NCBI GenBank assembly: GCA_036939355.1
Contig: JALLAP010000863.1
Location: 1 to 11,114, forward strand
Source of the DNA: Thalassiosira profunda
Taxonomy: Eukaryota > Bacillariophyta > Thalassiosirophyceae > Thalassiosirales > Thalassiosiraceae
Length of the DNA: 11,114 nucleotides
Direction: 5' to 3'
Shown: piece by piece, positions 7,128 through 11,114 of the stretch
Position numbering within the stretch: position 1 is the stretch's first letter
Layout: each line of letters begins with the position of its first letter
Translations under genes and position numbers: made by a program
Notes under the pieces: model-generated
Database searches by the model: none
What the model was told of the DNA's origin: nothing
The model's input: only the letters and a program-made list of their open reading frames with translations

Positions 7128-8480
7128 TTAATGTGCTCGCATGGCCGGAACGGCGGGGCTGGTCACCGGGCTTATTCCCCCTCGCTTCACTCTCCGCAAC
7201 AATTCCTCGACGTCCTCCGGCGGGACCGGATCGGCCGCATCGCTTTCCCCCAGCGCCGTCGGGGTGGCCTTCCCCGACGACGGATTGGAATGGTAGTTCG
7301 AATGGGGCACCTCGTACTCCGCATAACCGGAAAGCGACCGCGACACGGTGCTCGCCGACGCCGTCGTGGCGGTGGCGTCGCTGCCGCGCGCGCTCCCCCC
7401 GAAGGAGTGGAGCATCCGGGGCGCCATCTTTCCCGGGGTTGCCATACCCAGGAATTGCGGTCGGTTCCCGGCCTTGGACGCGCTGCTCGGCACGGTGCTG
7501 GTGTTGGTGGCCGCGTGGGCCAGGGTCGGCTGGGGCCGACGGGGACGCGGCACGGACCGGCTCCCGTGGTGGTGGTGGTGGTGGTGATCCCCCAGGTGGT
7601 CCATCGAGGCGATCGATCCGATCTCCGAAAGATTGATCGACGACGGAGACTCCTGCGCGTTGATCAAGGCCCCACTCTTCCCACCTCCGCCGGCCTCCCG
7701 GTAGTGGAAGCCGTCGTCCATCTCCGAAGACAGCCGGCTGAACTGATCCAATTCCTCGGCCACGGTGGGATTGCTCGGGCGCAGCAAATCCCCCACGCAC
7801 TGAACCAACAGCCTGACCCCCCGGGTCATGTACGTCTGCCTCCCCGCCGCGTCGGTGAGGGACTCCTCGCACCGGGAAATGGCAATGGCGATGTCGTCGA
7901 CGCTCAGCCGCACGTCGCCAACGTCGTCCTTCAGCCCTAGTACCTCGCGGTGCGTCTGGTCCTGCTTCTCCCCCAGCCGGTCCTGCTTCAGCCCCAATAA
8001 TTTGATCTTCTCCTCGAGGGCCTCCCGCACTTTGAGGATGCCCTGGCCCAGCGACGTGACGGCCGCCTCGAAGAACTTGCGCGTCACGGGCAGCAATTCC
8101 TTGAGTTGCTCCGGGAGGCAGTTGGAGAAAATTATGTAGGCGCCCCAGCACGCCCCGGACGCGAGGCCCAGCTGAATGATGGTCGTCGTCCACCCCCCGT
8201 AATTCTTGGAGTCCGACGTGACGCTGTGGATGACGATCGGCTGGGGCGTTCCCGAATTCTGCAAATTGTTATGGCCGAGGGCGGCCTCCCGCCACAGGTC
8301 GCCGCCGTTCCGGCCTGTGACCAACCGGACGGCCACAGCGGCGATTTCCTGGGCCGCCCTCGAGACGCCGTTGTCCCCCGTGAAGAGGACGAAGGTGCCG
8401 ACGCCGAGGAGTGTCCATTGGCCGAGGGCCGAAGCGAGGGGGCCCTTGGCGAGGGCGTGGGTGGCGATGTTGGTGGCCAT
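7128..8480 (-). CDS. DUF1664 family membrane/coiled-coil protein
   Basis: Member of the DUF1664 family, known mainly from plants and algae and of unresolved function. 450 residues: ATG at 8480 (the upstream in-frame extension has no ATG) to TAA at 7128-7130. An N-terminal hydrophobic segment (about 20-35, LGQWTLLGVGTFVLFTG) matches the family's N-terminal membrane helix. Then come PIVIHS (81-86), a second hydrophobic helix (about 97-119, WTTTIIQLGLASGACWGAYI), and a long coiled coil (about 122-235) with KFFEAAVTSLGQGILKVREA, LEEKIKLLGLKQDRLGEKQD and DDVGDVRLSVDDIAIAI. The order and spacing follow plant DUF1664 proteins. The C-terminal half (about 240-430) is Ser/Pro/Thr-rich and disordered with seven consecutive His, and closes with a short helix, PEDVEELLRRVKR. 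Organelle membrane anchoring with an exposed coiled coil is likely but location is inference. Divergent from the VASt gene. Confidence 0.88.
   Translation of the reverse strand: MATNIATHALAKGPLASALGQWTLLGVGTFVLFTGDNGVSRAAQEIAAVAVRLVTGRNGGDLWREAALGHNNLQNSGTPQPIVIHSVTSDSKNYGGWTTTIIQLGLASGACWGAYIIFSNCLPEQLKELLPVTRKFFEAAVTSLGQGILKVREALEEKIKLLGLKQDRLGEKQDQTHREVLGLKDDVGDVRLSVDDIAIAISRCEESLTDAAGRQTYMTRGVRLLVQCVGDLLRPSNPTVAEELDQFSRLSSEMDDGFHYREAGGGGKSGALINAQESPSSINLSEIGSIASMDHLGDHHHHHHHGSRSVPRPRRPQPTLAHAATNTSTVPSSASKAGNRPQFLGMATPGKMAPRMLHSFGGSARGSDATATTASASTVSRSLSGYAEYEVPHSNYHSNPSSGKATPTALGESDAADPVPPEDVEELLRRVKRGGISPVTSPAVPAMRAH
7566..7586 (-). repeat. (GTG)7 trinucleotide tract encoding a His run
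   Basis: Seven GTG units on the plus strand read as seven CAC codons in the DUF1664 gene (DHHHHHHHG, about residues 295-301). The tract is pure, so it is likely to vary in length between strains. It lies in the disordered tail and has no known function in the family. Confidence 0.9.
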
Positions 8481-9133
8481 GGGGAATTGAGAATTCTTCT
8501 CTTCTCTAGCGCTCGGGGGCAATTCAAATTGCAACGATCGGTCCGCCCCCTCCCATCTGATGCAAGGGGCTCGTCCGCCGGATTGAAAGGGTGCGGTGGA
8601 CAGGGCAGGGACTGGGTGCGCGGCGTGGGCAGGTGGTGGTGGGTGACACGCCGCGGAGGGAATGAGGACCGAGTTGGCGAGGCGGGTCGAAAGACGGGTG
8701 TGAAGTTTTTTAAGCTGTTTCACTATAACTCACGTAGGAATTAGTATAAGTTTTTGAGGGTGTTCAAATCAATTTAGACCCGCGTTTGGCCCGCTGGAGC
8801 AGACGCGCGGGACTAAAGTGAAAGTGTCGAACTTCTTTGGTTGTTGTTGCTCCTCGATCGAGGAAAGCTCGGCAATCCCTGGCACTCGCGGCGGCGACGA
8901 CGGAGGAAGGAGGAGACGGGGAAGCAGGCTCACTCTCTAGCACTGTGCGAGAGGGCGGCGTGCCTTGCTTGCCGGTCCTGTAGGTTTTCCATTGCAATCT
9001 GTTGCTGCTGAGCTAGCAGCTGTCCGCCTCGAACCACAACCACCCCCATCAACATCACTCCCGAGGAGGACGGTCCGCCCTCCTTCCACGGCGGCACCAA
9101 CAGCAGCGGCGCCTCGCCGCAGTCCGATGAAAC
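8481..9133. promoter_or_regulatory. Divergent promoter region and 5' leaders of the DUF1664 and VASt genes
   Basis: This 653-bp gap lies between two outward-facing starts. An AT-rich core (about 8704-8778, including ATTAGTATAAG at 8740-8750) is the likely promoter centre. On the plus strand no ATG occurs from about 8664 to 9126, which fits a long 5' leader of the VASt gene. On the minus strand GTGAGT (8733 down to 8728) matches a consensus donor and could start a 5' UTR intron of the DUF1664 gene; no clear acceptor was fixed. A 14-bp palindrome sits at 8851-8864. The open frames visible here lack ATG starts and look like composition shadows. Confidence 0.5.
8851..8864. promoter_or_regulatory. 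Perfect 14-bp palindrome TCCTCGATCGAGGA
   Basis: The sequence is identical to its reverse complement over all 14 bases. It lies in the non-coding DNA between the divergent DUF1664 and VASt genes, about 100 bp into the inferred VASt leader side. Such symmetry suits a dimeric DNA-binding protein, but no specific factor is recognised. Confidence 0.4.
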
Positions 9134-9309
9134 ATGACCGACCTGCCACAGCAATCTCAACAGCTGCAATCTCCGCCGCAGCCGCAGCACCAGCTGGCGG
9201 CGGCGGCGGCGGCGTGCGACGAATCTTTGGGAGTAGACTGGGTGAGCGACACGGTCTCGTCGGCCGTCGCCCACCTCTTCGGCGGCAGCGCGGAGGCAGA
9301 CCACGATGA
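9127..9309 (+). other. Upstream overlapping ORF before the VASt gene
   Basis: An ATG at 9127 lies 7 nt before the VASt start (ATGAAACATG) in another frame and opens 60 codons ending at 9307-9309, overlapping the VASt coding start by 176 nt. It is the first ATG after a long ATG-free stretch. Its Arg/Ala/Gly-rich product resembles no family and is probably not a functional protein. Ribosomes starting at it would bypass the VASt start, so it could dampen translation; GTCCG before it is a weak context and AAC before 9134 a better one. Confidence 0.4.
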
Positions 9310-11114
9310 CAAAGATGGGAATGATCGGGTGGCGGTACATGACGAGGGGGCAGCGAATTGCAATGTCGATGCTCCAGTGTTGCAATCACAACCAATTCCT
9401 GCAACTCGAGAAAATCAAAGTGCACCGTCTCCTTTGGCCGTTCCGGACGAGGATGCAGCCACCACTGAAGACAACAATGCATCGAGGGCCACTGACAGAT
9501 GGGACGACAACGGATCCAATGCTGGCAATATCCCGAAAGGCACCCCCGACCTCTCAATTGACACATCGCACGCACAACCCGACGAGCCGCTCACTCTCTT
9601 GGGGAGGGCCCGTTCCCTCACCCCCTCCTTCCCCTCCTGCGGCCTCGACCACTTGACGTTGCCGCAGTGCGATTCGGCACCCGCGACCGTCGAGGGAGCG
9701 GACGATTTCGTGGCGGTGGAGGCGCTGGGACTCATGAACTTGGGGGACTCCTCCCTGGCGCCCAATGCAACGGACGATGACATGGTTGGGGAGGACCGAG
9801 ACGCAGTTCCACGAGACGGCGATGAGGCCGACGCGGCTGCAGACAGCACGGGCTACAAGCCGTACTTCAGTCCCTCCGACTTTACCCCGTCCACGTGGTT
9901 CGACGCCCTCCACGAGACTCCCTCCCTCAAATATTGCGGGGCGGGAGCGGCCGGGGCGTTGACGGCCGTCCTCGTCGTCCACCCGTTGGCGTTGATGGGG
10001 GCCGCGGCCACGGCGGCTGTTTCAGCCGTTGCCGGGGCCTCGGCGCTGTGGGCGGTGGGATTCTTCCACGAGTTGGACAAGGGATACCAGATTTGGAACG
10101 GGGAGGAGTTTGGGGCGCTCTTTTGGGAGGAGGGCGGGGCGGATGCAGTGTCGGGGCCGGCGGTGGGGCCGGCGTTGTTGTTGGAGGAGGGCGAAGCAAC
10201 GGCGACAGTGAGCGAGGGGATGTTGGTGGGGAAGCATGACGAGGAGAATGAGGTTGCCTCACCGAAACTACAGGATGACGTCGGAGATGGCGTCGATGCG
10301 GGCGAAGAGCAGCTATCGAAATCGCAGAATCAACGCCAGCAGCCACCAAAGAAGGGCGGGGGATACGTTCTGCGACGAATCAGATCGGCGCCGGTCCGGG
10401 CCGGACTGCTCTCCCCAAAATCGTCCCTCAAGGATGGCCGGCCGACGTCGCCGCAAGACAAGCGGAAAACTAAACGGGCCTCCCGCGGCTCCGTGGCGAA
10501 AGCTCCTTCTTCCTCGCGGCCGCCGCGAGCGGGTGCACTCCCACAACAATCGACAACCCCACACGCGGAATCGCTGCAAATATCGCCGTCGGCGACAACA
10601 ACGTCGACGTCGTCAGAAACGACCACCACCCCAACAAATGTGGCATCGATGGACTCCCAATTTCCTCCGTTGGAGGTGTGCGTGGTCCGGGACGTGGAGC
10701 TCCACGGCCTCAACGCGTCCGAGGTCTTCGACGTGTTTTTTGCGGACGACGCGCCATATTCTTTCAGGGACTTTCAGAAGAAGAGGGGAGATGTGGACAT
10801 TATTTACGGGAAATGGGAGCCGTGCAGCGGGGACCGTGAGGGCGAGGGGCAGTTGCGCTCGTACAAGAGCGGACGAGGGCACCCCGTTTCCGCCCCGATA
10901 CCAGCCAATGCGACACGACAGCGGACCCTGAGCTTCAACACGCTCACGCGGAGCTACTTTGGACCGGCCTACGGCAAGGCCACCAAGACGCAGCGTGCGA
11001 CCCATCTCTCGGATCGCCTGCTCGTGATAGAGAACATTACGCAGCTTGCGGACATACCATTTTCGGACCGGTTTCGGGTGATGGAACGGTGGGTCGTCGA
11101 GGCGGTGGAGAACG
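9134..11114 (+). CDS. VASt-domain (StART-like lipid transfer) protein with hydrophobic hairpin, 3' end outside window
   Basis: Partial gene: 660 codons open from ATG 9134 to the window edge. An in-frame TGA at 9128-9130 just upstream and A at -3 support this start. Residues 1-240 are acidic and disordered, with Gln/Ala runs near 5-27. FSPSDFTPSTWFD (about 245-257) leads to a 45-residue Ala/Gly/Val hydrophobic stretch (about 267-311) broken at HPLALMG, suggesting a membrane hairpin, then FFHELDKGYQIW. A basic, Ser/Thr-rich linker (about 395-505) follows. From about 513 to the edge is a VASt domain: VFDVFFADDAPYSFRDFQKK, RGDVDIIYGKWEP, GPAYGKATKTQ and DRFRVMERWVVEAVEN match the family. VASt domains of plant VAD1-like and yeast Lam/Ltc proteins act at membranes, and the yeast ones carry sterols between membranes at contact sites; lipid transfer here is inferred. 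No GRAM domain is visible before the VASt, unlike the usual order. Confidence 0.9.
   Translation, partial: MTDLPQQSQQLQSPPQPQHQLAAAAAACDESLGVDWVSDTVSSAVAHLFGGSAEADHDDKDGNDRVAVHDEGAANCNVDAPVLQSQPIPATRENQSAPSPLAVPDEDAATTEDNNASRATDRWDDNGSNAGNIPKGTPDLSIDTSHAQPDEPLTLLGRARSLTPSFPSCGLDHLTLPQCDSAPATVEGADDFVAVEALGLMNLGDSSLAPNATDDDMVGEDRDAVPRDGDEADAAADSTGYKPYFSPSDFTPSTWFDALHETPSLKYCGAGAAGALTAVLVVHPLALMGAAATAAVSAVAGASALWAVGFFHELDKGYQIWNGEEFGALFWEEGGADAVSGPAVGPALLLEEGEATATVSEGMLVGKHDEENEVASPKLQDDVGDGVDAGEEQLSKSQNQRQQPPKKGGGYVLRRIRSAPVRAGLLSPKSSLKDGRPTSPQDKRKTKRASRGSVAKAPSSSRPPRAGALPQQSTTPHAESLQISPSATTTSTSSETTTTPTNVASMDSQFPPLEVCVVRDVELHGLNASEVFDVFFADDAPYSFRDFQKKRGDVDIIYGKWEPCSGDREGEGQLRSYKSGRGHPVSAPIPANATRQRTLSFNTLTRSYFGPAYGKATKTQRATHLSDRLLVIENITQLADIPFSDRFRVMERWVVEAVEN
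9197..9214 (+). repeat. (GCG)6 tract encoding Ala run
   Basis: Six GCG codons give AAAAAA directly after a Gln/Pro-rich stretch at the N-terminus of the VASt protein. It is a simple-sequence tract within disordered coding sequence. Confidence 0.85.

Noticed and set aside
8481..8723. In-frame N-terminal extension of the DUF1664 gene (basic, presequence-like)
   Set aside because: The extension starts with GTG, not ATG, and contains no in-frame ATG before 8480. Diatom nuclear genes are expected to start at ATG.
8937..9575. 212-codon minus-strand frame over the start of the VASt gene
   Set aside because: Cys/His/Arg/Pro-rich low-order translation, antisense to the long VASt frame, which has a supported start and domain.
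1..11114. tRNA, rRNA, transposon, CRISPR or viral sequence
   Set aside because: No tRNA T-loop pattern in a folding context, no terminal repeats, transposase or reverse transcriptase motifs, and no regular spaced repeats were seen on either strand.

Overview
The window looks like nuclear DNA of a centric diatom or close stramenopile, most plausibly Thalassiosira-like. The reasons are GC-rich exons with AT-richer gaps, compact spacing, one short GT-AG intron, starts without ribosome-binding sites, and eukaryotic families (GT8 glycosyltransferase with signal anchor, DUF1664, VASt). Genus is inference.

Six genes alternate strictly in strand. (1) 12-1211 minus: type II membrane GT8-like glycosyltransferase, carrying one ambiguous base (675) exactly where the DxD segment should be. 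(2) 1428-5492 plus: about 1,325-residue protein with a disordered basic N-terminus and six degenerate SH3b-like modules, containing an 87-bp phase-0 intron (4608-4694). (3) 5696-5983 minus: 95-residue protein with a mitochondrial-type N-terminus and a C-terminal membrane segment. (4) 6303-6998 plus: coiled-coil ORFan whose 3' end has two competing reading frames. (5) 7128-8480 minus: DUF1664 protein with two membrane segments, a coiled coil and a His tract. (6) 9134 to beyond the window end, plus: VASt lipid-transfer protein with a hydrophobic hairpin upstream; it stays open for 660 codons and has no stop in the window.

The layout gives three divergent pairs (1/2, 3/4, 5/6) with gaps of 216, 319 and 653 bp, and two convergent pairs (2/3 and 4/5) with gaps of 203 and 129 bp. 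The three start-to-start gaps are the obvious places for promoters. The convergent gaps hold only 3' UTR-like sequence.

No transposon, rRNA, tRNA, CRISPR array or viral gene was recognised. The six products do not form an evident pathway; genes 3, 5 and 6 share only membrane association. I see no clear undescribed multi-gene system. The most interesting items are the multi-module protein (gene 2), the VASt protein with an unusual membrane hairpin and an ATG-depleted leader (gene 6), and the apparent assembly gap that removes the GT8 metal-binding motif (gene 1).
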